64,000 bases of DNA, from NCBI GenBank assembly GCA_900540365.1, contig UQFN01000001.1, positions 115,860 through 179,859 of the forward strand, read 5' to 3'. This DNA is from an uncultured Mollicutes bacterium. GTDB taxonomy: Bacteria; Bacillota_I; Bacilli_A; RFN20; CAG-826. The notes beneath the pieces were generated by a model. The model did not search any database, had not been told where the DNA came from, and saw only the letters and a program-made list of their open reading frames with translations. The translations under genes and the position numbers were made by a program. Shown here one piece after another: positions 43,224 through 52,459 of this stretch (the first letter of the stretch is position 1; each line of letters opens with the position of its first letter).

Positions 43224-43652
43224 ATGGTTAAAAGAATTAATAAAAACATTACTAAACCAAAACAAAATACTTTAGATTATTCAAAAGAATATGAAGTATC
43301 TCCTTTAAAACTATTAATCATAATAGTAAATAAATATCAAGGCGATTATTATCTTGATTTACTTATTAAAAAACATAATGTTGCTGCTGCCTTTTTATGC
43401 AATGGTCATGGAACTGCAACTAGAGATATTTATGATTTATTAAATATTTCAGAAAATAAAAAAGATGTTGTAATTGCTCTTGTTAAAAGTAATCAAGTAG
43501 ATATAGTTTTAAGCAAAATATTAGAAAGATTTAACGTTTCAAAAAACGCTAAAGGAATTGCTTTTACAATCAAACTAGATTCAATAATAGGAGTATTAAC
43601 GTATCGATTCTTTACAGATACTAAACAAAATATTAAAAAAGAGGTGAAATAA
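43224..43652 (+). CDS. PII-like protein 1 of the DUF1538 operon
   Basis: A 142-residue protein with a PII-like ferredoxin fold: a first strand KLLIIIVNKYQGDYYLDLLIKKHNVAAAFLCNGHGTATRD, then DVVIALVKSNQVDIVLSKILERFN and GIAFTIKLDSIIGV. It lacks a full ATP-binding B-loop. It lies two bases after the DUF1538 gene and overlaps the second PII-like gene by one base. It probably acts as a sensor subunit of the transporter; the ligand is unknown. Confidence 0.75.
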   Translation: MVKRINKNITKPKQNTLDYSKEYEVSPLKLLIIIVNKYQGDYYLDLLIKKHNVAAAFLCNGHGTATRDIYDLLNISENKKDVVIALVKSNQVDIVLSKILERFNVSKNAKGIAFTIKLDSIIGVLTYRFFTDTKQNIKKEVK

Positions 43653-43990
43653 TGGAAAAGACTTATAGTTTAATTGTTGCAATTGTTAATAATGGATATA
43701 CCGATTTAGTTATGGAAGGAGCTAGACAAGGTGGAGCCAAAGGTGGAACTGTTTTAACAGCTCGTGGAACTGGGAATATTGATTTAGAAAAATTTTATGG
43801 AATTCCAATTCAAAAAGATAAAGAAATGGTTTTGATAATTGTTGAAAACGAAGTTAAAGATGAATGCTTAAAAAATATTTATAAAACAGCTGGACTTGAA
43901 ACTAAAGGTCAAGGAATTGCTTTTACCTTACCAGTAGATAATATTGTTGGTTTAAGTAGCGATACTGAAAATGAATCAGTCAATGAATAA
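43652..43990 (+). CDS. PII-like protein 2 of the DUF1538 operon
   Basis: A 112-residue PII-family protein. SLIVAIVNNGYTDLVMEGARQGGAKGGTVLTARGTG matches the T-loop and B-loop region of GlnB/GlnK-like proteins, followed by KDKEMVLIIVENE and GQGIAFTLPVDNIVGL. The pair of PII-like genes after DUF1538 suggests a heteromeric or tandem regulator. There is no glutamine synthetase or ammonium transporter nearby, so classical nitrogen control is not implied. The gene end overlaps the convergent rsmI by 15 bases. Confidence 0.85.
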   Translation: MEKTYSLIVAIVNNGYTDLVMEGARQGGAKGGTVLTARGTGNIDLEKFYGIPIQKDKEMVLIIVENEVKDECLKNIYKTAGLETKGQGIAFTLPVDNIVGLSSDTENESVNE

Positions 43991-44797
43991 TTTTTTAATA
44001 TAATTTTTATTGATTTTTAAAATAACTGAAGATGCTTTTATGGCATCTTTTTTATTTATACCTTCTTTAATTAATTCATTAACAGTATTAATAATTTCTT
44101 GATCAGAAAATTCATTAGAATTATTTTGATAACCTTCAACAAGAATTACCATTTCTCCTATAAGATTATTTAAATATTTTTCATAATCATCTAAATTAAA
44201 ACGTAAAAATTCTTCGTGAACTTTTGTTAATTCACGAGCGATTACTACTTTACGGTTTCCAAAAATTTTTTGCATTGAAGCAAGAGTTTCTTTAATTCGA
44301 TGTGGTGATTCATAAAAGATTAAAGTGGCTCGAATTTTCAAAAAGCCTTTCAAAATGGCTTCTTTTTTTGAAATTTGAGGATCTAAAAAACCAATAAAAT
44401 AGAAATTTGAAGTATCTAAACCACTTGCAATTAAAGCTGTTAAACTGGCACTTGGACCAGGAAGTGGAATTACATTAATATTATTTTTTATACATTCTTG
44501 AACTAACTTTAATCCTGGATCACTAATACAAGGAAGACCAGCATCACTTGCATAGCCAACATTTTTACCATTAAGTAAATCTTCAATAATTTTTTTAGAA
44601 CCACTGATTTCGTTATGTTCATGCAAAGAAATTAAGCTTTTTTTAATGTTTAATAAATTTAATAATTTCAAAGTATTTCTAGTATCTTCGCAAGCCAAAT
44701 AATCTAAAGTATTTAAAACTTCAATCTCACGAAGTGTTACATCTTTTATATTTCCTAATGGTGTTGGAATTAAATATAAATTACCTTTATTTTTCAT
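43976..44797 (-). CDS. rsmI: 16S rRNA 2'-O-ribose C1402 methyltransferase RsmI
   Basis: A 273-residue SAM-dependent methyltransferase of the tetrapyrrole-methylase fold: LIPTPLGNIKDVTLREIEVL, CEDTRNTLKLL, SDAGLPCISDPG, PLPGPSASLTALIASGL and FYESPHRIKETL. It acts on helix 44 of 16S rRNA. It is the last gene of the minus-strand dnaX-to-rsmI operon; its start lies inside the 3' end of ricT. Confidence 0.96.
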   Translation of the reverse strand: MKNKGNLYLIPTPLGNIKDVTLREIEVLNTLDYLACEDTRNTLKLLNLLNIKKSLISLHEHNEISGSKKIIEDLLNGKNVGYASDAGLPCISDPGLKLVQECIKNNINVIPLPGPSASLTALIASGLDTSNFYFIGFLDPQISKKEAILKGFLKIRATLIFYESPHRIKETLASMQKIFGNRKVVIARELTKVHEEFLRFNLDDYEKYLNNLIGEMVILVEGYQNNSNEFSDQEIINTVNELIKEGINKKDAIKASSVILKINKNYIKKLFID

Positions 44798-45626
44798 TTT
44801 TATTTACACGTTCAAATTTAATTTCTTTTAAATTTACGAATTCAACAGTTTCTCCTTCTTCTAATTTCAAAATTTTAGTAAAGACATTAAATCCAGTAAC
44901 TTTATATTTAGCATTTTTATAAGTAACAACTTGATTAATATTAGGAAATGATTTCTTTAATTCACTATATTGGTCATCTTCGTATTTTAAACAACACATT
45001 AATTTACCACAAAGACCACTTAATTTAGGAATATTAATAGAAAGCATTTGATTTTTTGCTCTATTTAAAGAAATTCCCTCAAATGTTTTAAAAAAAGTAG
45101 TGCAACAAATAGGAAGGCCACAAACACCGATTCCTCCAATCATTTGTGCTCTTTCACGACTACTTATTTGACGTAATTCAATTCGACAATGTAATTTAGA
45201 TGCAAGAATTTTTAATAATTCTCTAAAATCTATTCGATCATCACTAGCATAAGTAAATAAAACTTTAACTCTATCTAAAGTGTATTCAGCATTTATTAGG
45301 CGCATATTTAAATTTAAATCATTAACAGAATCAATAAAAATAAGTCCAGCTTTATTTGCTAATACTTTATTTTCTTCGTGTATTTTTAAATCGCCTTTAA
45401 CAGCTTTTCTTAAAATTGGAATAATTTCTTTAGAAAAATTTAAACTTTCTAAAGGTTTTGGGGTAGAAGTTACTTTTCCAATTTCTTTACCAATTGTTGT
45501 TTCAACAACAACATAATCTCCAATTTTTAAGTCATTTAAAATTGTAGAAAAATAGTATTCCTTATTTGTTGTTTCAAAAGTTACAGCTATATAATATTGA
45601 TTTTGTTGTTCCATTTTATTCTCCAA
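44787..45626 (-). CDS. ricT: RicT (YaaT) PSP1-domain protein
   Basis: A 279-residue PSP1-type protein: KIGDYVVVETTIGKEIGKV near the N-terminus, DRIDFRELLKILASKL, and the Cys-rich GGIGVCGLPICCTTF and LCGKLMCCLKYE. In Bacillus YaaT/RicT forms an Fe-S-containing complex with RicA and RicF that guides RNase Y-dependent mRNA processing. RicA and RicF are not in this window. Gene order (holB-ricT-rsmI) matches Bacillus. Confidence 0.92.
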   Translation of the reverse strand: MENKMEQQNQYYIAVTFETTNKEYYFSTILNDLKIGDYVVVETTIGKEIGKVTSTPKPLESLNFSKEIIPILRKAVKGDLKIHEENKVLANKAGLIFIDSVNDLNLNMRLINAEYTLDRVKVLFTYASDDRIDFRELLKILASKLHCRIELRQISSRERAQMIGGIGVCGLPICCTTFFKTFEGISLNRAKNQMLSINIPKLSGLCGKLMCCLKYEDDQYSELKKSFPNINQVVTYKNAKYKVTGFNVFTKILKLEEGETVEFVNLKEIKFERVNKNEK

Positions 45627-46590
45627 AGATTTCGTTTATTGCTCTAATTACTAATAAATTAACTAAAAGATTAAAATTTAGTTCATTACGAGCTTCAACA
45701 AGAGTTAAGATTGCCTTATCTAAAGCAGGTATATAATTAATTATACTCGTAATATACTCGATATAACTACTTAAAAAAGTTGTTTTATTAACTTTATATT
45801 TTAAACTTTCCTTGAAAAAAATAATAAGATAATCAAAGAAATTTTTAGTATCTTCCTTTGATTTTAATAAAGGAAGGAGATAAGTTTCTAAATAAAATAT
45901 TGCATTATCTTTATTTTTAAATTTCTTAATAAAATTTAGTAAGGAATTTTTAATTTCAATGTATTCTTCTTTTAAAGATGATTCCTTTATAAGGGTTTCA
46001 TCGTTATAAAAAAATGATAATAATTCCGCATCTTCTTTAGAAACATTTAAATTTATAGCATTATTTATTAATTCTTTTTGATCTAATAAAGAAAAATTAA
46101 TAACTTCACAACGACTAATAATCGTTGGTAAAATATAAAACTTATTTAAAGTAGTTAAAATTGCATAAGTGTTTGCTGGAGGTTCTTCTAAAAATTTAAG
46201 AAGAGAATTAGTAGCATCTAAAGTCATATTTTCAACAAGATTTAAAATATAAATTTTAATTCCTTTTTTTTCATTAGCAGTATTAGAAAATTGGGAAATA
46301 ATTGTAGAAATATCATCTTTTTTAATACTTTCCTTACTGCCATCAACGATAATTAAATCAACATAAGTTCCATTATCAATCCTTTTACATGTATTACATT
46401 TATCACAACAAAAAGGATTTGCGTGTTCACAAAAAATAGATTTTGCGATGAATTTTGCGATTTCTAAAAGCGGAGTACCAATGGAGCCATTTAATAAATA
46501 AGCATGAAAAAATTCATTCTTACTAAGTGAATTTTCTAAAATTTTATACGGGATCTGCTGGTTTTTTTCTAAATATTCAACGATTTTCAT
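45616..46590 (-). CDS. holB: DNA polymerase III delta' subunit
   Basis: A 324-residue clamp-loader subunit: HAYLLNGSIG in place of the usual P-loop, the zinc-module cysteines (CEHANPFCCDKCNTCK), LLKFLEEPPANTYAIL and TIISRCEVINF. The missing P-loop lysine fits delta', which does not bind ATP. It overlaps tmk at its start and ricT at its end, so all are coupled. Confidence 0.92.
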   Translation of the reverse strand: MKIVEYLEKNQQIPYKILENSLSKNEFFHAYLLNGSIGTPLLEIAKFIAKSIFCEHANPFCCDKCNTCKRIDNGTYVDLIIVDGSKESIKKDDISTIISQFSNTANEKKGIKIYILNLVENMTLDATNSLLKFLEEPPANTYAILTTLNKFYILPTIISRCEVINFSLLDQKELINNAINLNVSKEDAELLSFFYNDETLIKESSLKEEYIEIKNSLLNFIKKFKNKDNAIFYLETYLLPLLKSKEDTKNFFDYLIIFFKESLKYKVNKTTFLSSYIEYITSIINYIPALDKAILTLVEARNELNFNLLVNLLVIRAINEIFGE

Positions 46591-47203
46591 TAAGTTTATC
46601 TTTAATAATTTTATAGGTGATATTATAAACTTCTTCTAAAGGTAAAGAAGCATCGATCACTTTATAACGATTTTTATAAGTTTTAGCTAAATCTAAAAAT
46701 GTGGCTCTAACTTTGTTATAAAATTCAATTTTTTCTAAATCTAAACGGTTAACTTCACGATTAGAATTATCTGCAATTCGTTTTAAACCTAATTCTGGTT
46801 CAATATCAAAAAGTAAAGTTAAATCAGGAAGTGTGTTGTTGGTTGCAAATAAGTTAATATTTAAAACCTCGCTTACACCAAGATTTTTCCCTCCGCCTTG
46901 ATAAGCTAAACTACTATCTACATATCTATCGCAAAGAACTATTTTATTTTCTTTTAAAGCAGGATAAATTTTTTCGACAAGTAATTGTCTTCTACTAGCT
47001 GCAAATAAAAGAGCTTCCGAACGGTCATCAAGTTCAACATTATCTTTATTTAAAATAATATTTCTAATTTGCTCGGAGATTTTTACACCACCTGGTTCGC
47101 GGGTTAATAAAATATCATAGCCTTCCTTAGTAAGTTGTTCATATACCATTTTTAAGATTGTAGTTTTCCCACAACCTTCGACACCTTCAGCAGTAATAAA
47201 CAT
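46577..47203 (-). CDS. tmk: Thymidylate kinase
   Basis: A 208-residue dTMP kinase: P-loop EGVEGCGKTT, TREPGG, the DRYVDSSLAYQGGGKNLG motif and LLFDIEPELGLKR. It is translationally coupled to recR (one-base overlap). Confidence 0.97.
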   Translation of the reverse strand: MFITAEGVEGCGKTTILKMVYEQLTKEGYDILLTREPGGVKISEQIRNIILNKDNVELDDRSEALLFAASRRQLLVEKIYPALKENKIVLCDRYVDSSLAYQGGGKNLGVSEVLNINLFATNNTLPDLTLLFDIEPELGLKRIADNSNREVNRLDLEKIEFYNKVRATFLDLAKTYKNRYKVIDASLPLEEVYNITYKIIKDKLNENR

Positions 47204-47811
47204 TATTTTATCTCCTTTTTGTAACTAGTACGATTATCAAAAGATCTTTTGATAGTTAACGAATCAGCATAATCTAATTGGCCACCTACTGGTAAGCCAA
47301 AACCAATACGTGAAACGATTACATCTTTATTTTCTAAAATTTTTGCTAAATATAAAGCAGTAGTATCACCTTCAATATTTGGATTAGTGGCGATAATTAT
47401 TTCTTTAATTTTTTCATCCTCAATTCTTTTAATAAGTTCTTGAATTTTTAACTTATCTGGAGTTAATCCATGATAAGAGGAAATCTCTCCACCTAAAACA
47501 TGATATATGCCATGAAAATTCATTGATTCAAATAGAAGTGCATCCTTCGAAGAAGGTATAACGATACATTGACTATGATCTCTATTTACATCTTTACAAA
47601 CTTGACATTTATCATCTTCAGTTAAAATTCCACAAATAGGACATGGATGAATTTTAGTAGTAGCATTTTCAATAGAAGTAATTAAAAAATCAATGGATTG
47701 CTTATCCATATTTAAAATAGCATAAGCCATCCTTTCTGCTGTTTTAGCACCAATGCTTGGAAATTTTGAAAAAGCATTAGTTAAATCAACAATTGATTTT
47801 AATTCATTCAT
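47203..47811 (-). CDS. recR: Recombination protein RecR
   Basis: A 202-residue recombination mediator: helix-hairpin-helix near the N-terminus (LTNAFSKFPSIGAKTAERMAYAIL), a four-cysteine zinc finger (CPICGILTEDDKCQVC) and the Toprim domain (YHVLGGEISSYHGLTPDKL). It works with RecF and RecO in gap repair. It sits after ybaB as in most bacteria. Confidence 0.97.
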   Translation of the reverse strand: MNELKSIVDLTNAFSKFPSIGAKTAERMAYAILNMDKQSIDFLITSIENATTKIHPCPICGILTEDDKCQVCKDVNRDHSQCIVIPSSKDALLFESMNFHGIYHVLGGEISSYHGLTPDKLKIQELIKRIEDEKIKEIIIATNPNIEGDTTALYLAKILENKDVIVSRIGFGLPVGGQLDYADSLTIKRSFDNRTSYKKEIK

Positions 47812-48122
47812 TAAAAACCAAATCCTCCAGGAACTTTAAATTTAGAAGCTAATTCTTCTTCTTTTTGTAAAATTTGATTTCTTACATTGTCATAAGCAAG
47901 TTTTATCATATCTTGAATCATTTCTAAATTATCTTTTTCTAAAATATCTTCATCTAAAATCTTAATACTAACTAATGACATATCACCTTTTAAAGTTAAG
48001 GAAATTACTCCATTAGCGATGTAATTAAATTCAGTTTCTTCGAGTATTTTATGTTCTTTTTCATACATTCTTTGCATTTTTTGTACTTGTTGTAACATTT
48101 GTTGCATATTCATATTATTCAA
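47811..48122 (-). CDS. ybaB: YbaB/EbfC-family nucleoid-associated protein
   Basis: A 103-residue protein beginning NMQQMLQQVQKMQRMYEKEHK, with the central VISLTLKGDMSLVSIKI segment. It forms a DNA-binding dimer in other bacteria. The position between dnaX and recR is diagnostic. It overlaps dnaX by 8 nt and recR by one base. Confidence 0.95.
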   Translation of the reverse strand: MNNMNMQQMLQQVQKMQRMYEKEHKILEETEFNYIANGVISLTLKGDMSLVSIKILDEDILEKDNLEMIQDMIKLAYDNVRNQILQKEEELASKFKVPGGFGF

Positions 48123-49800
48123 TCTCCTCTGTAGTTATTTCTATTTCATCTATATCTTCACAAACAGGTAGTTTATTTACTTGTTGTAAATTTAAAAATT
48201 TACTCTTTATATCGATATAACGCACTCTATTTAATGAATAGATAAATAGTTTATATCCACTAATTTTATCAATAAGGTCACTAAAAGAATTTTGATTTTT
48301 GCAAACATTTACTTTTTTAGTAGCAATATCATAATTATTAACAATAATTATATGTTTATCAGTTACGGCAAATAAACTTGAGTCCATTAAGATAGTAGCA
48401 AATGGACCATATTTTTTATCGTCTAAATAATTTTCTAAGTTAGGCCATAAACTAGCGATTTTAGTGCGAAGATCTTTTTTTGCAATTGATAATAACTTAA
48501 TTAAATTATCATCACTAATGAAATTTGATAAGCCTGAAGAATCAAGATTTATCTTTTTTAAGTCGACTTCTGCAGGGTTTTTTTGTAAAATTGCACGTTT
48601 TACAACAGTTTTCTTTACTTCTTGTTTTGGCGCAATTTCAACTTTTTCTTCGATAATTTCTTTTTGAGGTTGTTTATTTATTACTTCTTTAACAACCTCT
48701 TTTTTAGTAATTTCAGGCTTAGAATTATTTAAAGAAGAAAGTTTAAGCAAATAAATTTCAAAAGTAAATAAAGGGTTATTTGAAATCTTAAATTCTTTAT
48801 TACATTCCATTAATAAATCAATATAAGAATTAATTTCACTTTCATTAAGGAAACTTGCAAGTTCTTTAACACTGTTTAAAGAAGTAGATGTTAACAGTTC
48901 TAAATTATTAGTTTTTAAATAGATTAAAGCATCTTTTAAAACATTTAATAATTCATTAACAAGTCTAGATACATCAACATTTCTAGCAATAAAATTTTGA
49001 TATTTATTTAAAACATTTAAAGTATCATTTGCATGGATATATTTTAATAAAGTAATTTTTTCAGTAGCAGAAGTTAGTCCGAAAATTTTTTCAATATCCT
49101 GAGATACGATATTATTACCAGAATAAGCAATAATTTGATCTAATAAACTTAAGGCATCACGAGCTCCACCATTTGCTAATTCAACAACTAATCTAATTGA
49201 ATCTTCATCGGCATTAATATTTTCTTTACTTAAAACATTTTTAATTAACTTAGTTAAATCTTTTTCATCAATTTTTTTAAATTCATATCTTTGACATCTA
49301 GAAATGATTGTTGGTAAAAGTTTATAAGGTTCAGTTGTACATAAAATAAAAACAACATAGCTTGGTGGTTCTTCTAATGTTTTTAATAAAGCATTAAAAG
49401 CACTAGTTGTCATCATATGAACTTCATCAATAATATAAATTTTATATTGTCCTTCAATCGGAGAATATTTTACTTTTTCAATTAAATTTCTAATCTCATC
49501 GACTCCACTATTACTAGCAGCATCAATTTCAATTACATCAGGATGTTTGTTTTCACTGATAGCTAAACAACTTTGGCATCTATTACAAATATGTCCGACT
49601 CCTTCAGCACAATTTAAAGCTTTTGCAAAAAGTCTTGCAACAGAAGTCTTTCCTGTTCCGCGTGGTCCACTAAATAAGTATGCGTGAGAAATTTTGCCTT
49701 TTTTTAAGGCATTAAGTAATGTTTTAACAATCGCTTCTTGTCCAACTAATTCGTCAAAATTTTGCGATCTATATTTTCGATAAAGTGCTTTGTATGACAT
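48115..49800 (-). CDS. dnaX: DNA polymerase III gamma/tau subunit
   Basis: A 561-residue clamp-loader ATPase: ALYRKYRSQNFDELVGQE, Walker A GPRGTGKTS, zinc cysteines (CAEGVGHICNRCQSC), Walker B IYIIDEVHMM, LLKTLEEPPSYVVFIL and TIISRCQRYEFK in the first 200 residues, then the collar domain and a variable tau tail. In the linker before the tail (about residues 405-412, LQKNPAEV) the DNA is copy J of the dispersed repeat. It is first in its operon; a divergent promoter region separates it from prfA. Confidence 0.96.
   Translation of the reverse strand: MSYKALYRKYRSQNFDELVGQEAIVKTLLNALKKGKISHAYLFSGPRGTGKTSVARLFAKALNCAEGVGHICNRCQSCLAISENKHPDVIEIDAASNSGVDEIRNLIEKVKYSPIEGQYKIYIIDEVHMMTTSAFNALLKTLEEPPSYVVFILCTTEPYKLLPTIISRCQRYEFKKIDEKDLTKLIKNVLSKENINADEDSIRLVVELANGGARDALSLLDQIIAYSGNNIVSQDIEKIFGLTSATEKITLLKYIHANDTLNVLNKYQNFIARNVDVSRLVNELLNVLKDALIYLKTNNLELLTSTSLNSVKELASFLNESEINSYIDLLMECNKEFKISNNPLFTFEIYLLKLSSLNNSKPEITKKEVVKEVINKQPQKEIIEEKVEIAPKQEVKKTVVKRAILQKNPAEVDLKKINLDSSGLSNFISDDNLIKLLSIAKKDLRTKIASLWPNLENYLDDKKYGPFATILMDSSLFAVTDKHIIIVNNYDIATKKVNVCKNQNSFSDLIDKISGYKLFIYSLNRVRYIDIKSKFLNLQQVNKLPVCEDIDEIEITTEEIE
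48563..48586 (+). repeat. Dispersed ~30-bp repeat, copy J (inside dnaX)
   Basis: CTTCTGCAGGGTTTTTTTGT on the plus strand, antisense to dnaX. It encodes QKNPAE in a variable linker and keeps the frame, as copy I does in nadE. Confidence 0.5.
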
Positions 49801-49879
49801 AAAAAATCCTTGTTCTATTATACATTAAAAGTTCTTTTATTTAAACTATGATATACTTTTAAACTAATATTATTTTTGA

Positions 49880-49903
49880 TATAATTTTTAGGAAATTAAA
49901 GGG
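49880..49903 (+). promoter_or_regulatory. prfA promoter -10 and ribosome-binding site
   Basis: TATAAT at 49880-49885 is followed by AAAGGG about 14 bases on and the prfA ATG at 49910. Confidence 0.5.
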
Positions 49904-49909
49904 ATATTT

Positions 49910-50995
49910 ATGGATAAAAACATGCACGATAGGCTCGAAGCTAGCCAAAAAAGATTAAAAGAAATTGATGAATTATTGCTCGATAATAGTGTTTGCAGTG
50001 ACATGAAACAATTTAAAGATTTATCAAAAGAGAGATCACAACTTGAACCTATAGTTGAGAAGTTTTTAGAATACCAAACTTGTGAACAAAATAAAGAAGA
50101 TGCATTATTAATGTCTAATGATCATGATCCTGAAATGTCTGCTTTAGGAAAAGAAGAATTTAAAAATTGTAGTGATAAACTTCTTGAAATTGAAGACGAA
50201 ATTAGAATTTTATTAATTCCAAAGGATCCAAATGATGGGAAAGATATTATTTTTGAAATAAAAGGAGCAGTTGGTGGTGATGAAGCAAATATCTTTGCAG
50301 GTGATTTATTTAGAATGTATGTGAAATATTGCGAAGCTAAAAACTGGAAATTAAAAATAATTGATGAAAGTCCTTGTGGAGTTGGAGGATATTCATATAT
50401 TCAATTTGTTGTTAGTGGAGATAGCGCTTATTCAAGATTAAAGTTTGAAAGTGGTGTTCATCGTGTTCAAAGAGTACCTAAAACAGAAGCTAATGGAAGA
50501 ATTCATACATCGACTGCTACAGTTGTTGTTATGCCACAAGTAGAAGTAAATGAAATTAATATTAATCCAAGTGATTTAAGAGTGGATCGTTATCGTTCTC
50601 AAGGAGCTGGTGGACAAAATGTTAACAAAACTGAGTCTGCAGTTAGAATAACTCATATTCCTACTGGAATTGTTGTATCATGCCAAACTCAAAAATCACA
50701 AATTCAAAACCATGAAATTTGTATGCAAATGTTAGCAAGTAAATTAGCTCAATTAGAAGAAGAAAAAAAGAGTCAAACCGAAGCTCAATTTAGAAGTAAA
50801 ATTGGTAGTGGAGACCGTAACGAAAAAATAAGAACTTATAATTATCCACAAAACAGAGTTACCGATCATCGAATTGGATTTACAATTCAACAATTAGACC
50901 GTGTAATGGAAGGTGATTTAGATAATATTATTGATGCATTAATTAATTTTGATCAAGAACAAAAAATTGCTGGTAATAAAGATGGAGTTATCTAA
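49910..50995 (+). CDS. prfA: Peptide chain release factor 1
   Basis: A 361-residue RF1 that terminates at UAA and UAG. The stop-recognition motif is PKT (HRVQRVPKTEANGRIHTST; the family form is PxT), and the catalytic GGQ is at 234-236 (GAGGQNVNKTESAV). Its last bases contain the prmC start, so the methylase of this GGQ is made with its substrate. Confidence 0.97.
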   Translation: MDKNMHDRLEASQKRLKEIDELLLDNSVCSDMKQFKDLSKERSQLEPIVEKFLEYQTCEQNKEDALLMSNDHDPEMSALGKEEFKNCSDKLLEIEDEIRILLIPKDPNDGKDIIFEIKGAVGGDEANIFAGDLFRMYVKYCEAKNWKLKIIDESPCGVGGYSYIQFVVSGDSAYSRLKFESGVHRVQRVPKTEANGRIHTSTATVVVMPQVEVNEININPSDLRVDRYRSQGAGGQNVNKTESAVRITHIPTGIVVSCQTQKSQIQNHEICMQMLASKLAQLEEEKKSQTEAQFRSKIGSGDRNEKIRTYNYPQNRVTDHRIGFTIQQLDRVMEGDLDNIIDALINFDQEQKIAGNKDGVI

Positions 50996-51842
50996 TCGAG
51001 ATTTATATAATCGTGCTAAAGAAATTCTTTCTAAAAACAAAGATATAGAATACTTTGATGGTGAGATTTATGCCATACTTATGAAAGCATCTGGCTATGA
51101 ATCGTTTACTGAATTAGTCCTAAATTTTGATAAAGAGTGTCCTAATCCCCAATATTTTTATAGAAATTTAAATAGATTAATTGCTGGTGAACCACTTCAA
51201 TACATCTTAGAGGAAGCACCATTTTTAGATTATATGATATCTATTAGTGAAGATGTTTTAATCCCTAGACCTGAAACTGAAATGTTAGTTTTAGAGACTA
51301 TAAAGTATATAAACAAAAATAACCTTAATCATAAAATAATTGCTGATGTTTGTACTGGTAGTGGGTGTATTGCTGTTGCTATGCAAAAAGAATATAAAAA
51401 CTCAACTGTTTTTGCACTTGATAAATATGAAAATGTTTTAATGATAGCAAAAAAGAATTTTGAAAAATATCAATTACCAATTATTTGTTTACAAGGTGAT
51501 AAAGTTGAACCTTTAATTAAAAGAAATATTAAAGTAGATATTTTAATATCTAATCCACCATATGTAGAAAATATTAATGATATTGAGAAAAAAGTTTTAG
51601 AGCACGAACCAATTAATGCTATCTATATTCAAGATGGGACAGCTTTTTATGAAAACTATTTTAAAAATTATCAAAACATTATGAATAAAAACTTTTTAAT
51701 GGCTTTTGAAATAAATTACGACCAAGAAGAAAAATTATCATTTTTAATTAAAAACTATTTTGATTTAAATAAAATTGAATATGAATTTAAAAAAGATTTA
51801 TATGGGAAAACCCGCTATTTATTTATTAAAGGAGTAAATTAA
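50982..51842 (+). CDS. prmC: Release factor glutamine methyltransferase
   Basis: A 286-residue SAM methyltransferase that methylates the GGQ glutamine of RF1 and RF2. Motifs: the N-terminal helical domain; EPLQYILEEAPFLDYMISISEDVLIPRPETE; VCTGSGCIAVAM (SAM loop); and the catalytic NPPY (ISNPPYVEN). The ATG at 50982 lies in the end of prfA; the longer frame from 50949 would add residues not seen in the family. Confidence 0.95.
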   Translation: MELSNRDLYNRAKEILSKNKDIEYFDGEIYAILMKASGYESFTELVLNFDKECPNPQYFYRNLNRLIAGEPLQYILEEAPFLDYMISISEDVLIPRPETEMLVLETIKYINKNNLNHKIIADVCTGSGCIAVAMQKEYKNSTVFALDKYENVLMIAKKNFEKYQLPIICLQGDKVEPLIKRNIKVDILISNPPYVENINDIEKKVLEHEPINAIYIQDGTAFYENYFKNYQNIMNKNFLMAFEINYDQEEKLSFLIKNYFDLNKIEYEFKKDLYGKTRYLFIKGVN

Positions 51843-52459
51843 TGATTTATTTAAATAAAAAAGAAATTAATAAGGTAGCTAGTCTATTTAATGATAATAA
51901 ATTAATAGCTTTTCCTACTGAAACAGTTTATGGTTTAGGAATTATTGCTACTTCAAATGAAAATTTTAATCGTTTAGTTGAAGTTAAACATCGTAGTCCA
52001 AATAAACCATTTACTTTAATGATTAGTAATATTCTACAAGTTAAAGATATTATTGAAATTAATGATTTGGCTAAGAAGATTTTGGAATTGTTTACTCCCG
52101 GTCCTCTCACACTTATTTTAAAAACAAAAAAAGATGTTCCACACTTTTTAGATTTAGGGACAGGATTTATTGGAATAAGAATTCCAAATGATCAATTTAT
52201 TTTAGATGTTATCAATATTGTTAACAAACCTTTATTAGTTCCTAGTGCAAATCCTAGTGATTTACCTCCAGCTACTAATAAAGAAGAAGTTTATAATTAT
52301 TTTAAAGAAAATATCGATTATATTGTAGAAGGAGATATTAAAAGTAATATCCCTTCAACTATAATAAAAGTAGACGGTAATGAAATAACTTTAATTCGCG
52401 AAGGAGAATTAAAGTTTAATAAAATAAAGGAGAAGTTATATGAAAATAGCATTAGGTAG
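51842..52459 (+). CDS. tsaC: Threonylcarbamoyl-AMP synthase (TsaC/Sua5/YwlC type)
   Basis: A 205-residue YrdC-domain enzyme that makes the activated threonylcarbamoyl group for the t6A tRNA modification. Motifs: IAFPTETVYGLG, KHRSPNKPFTLMI, GPLTLILK, IGIRIPND, LLVPSANPSDLPPAT and ST-I-KV near the end. Its start overlaps the prmC stop by one base, and its end overlaps rpiB by 20. The order prfA-prmC-ywlC-rpiB is that of Bacillus. Confidence 0.95.
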   Translation: MIYLNKKEINKVASLFNDNKLIAFPTETVYGLGIIATSNENFNRLVEVKHRSPNKPFTLMISNILQVKDIIEINDLAKKILELFTPGPLTLILKTKKDVPHFLDLGTGFIGIRIPNDQFILDVINIVNKPLLVPSANPSDLPPATNKEEVYNYFKENIDYIVEGDIKSNIPSTIIKVDGNEITLIREGELKFNKIKEKLYENSIR

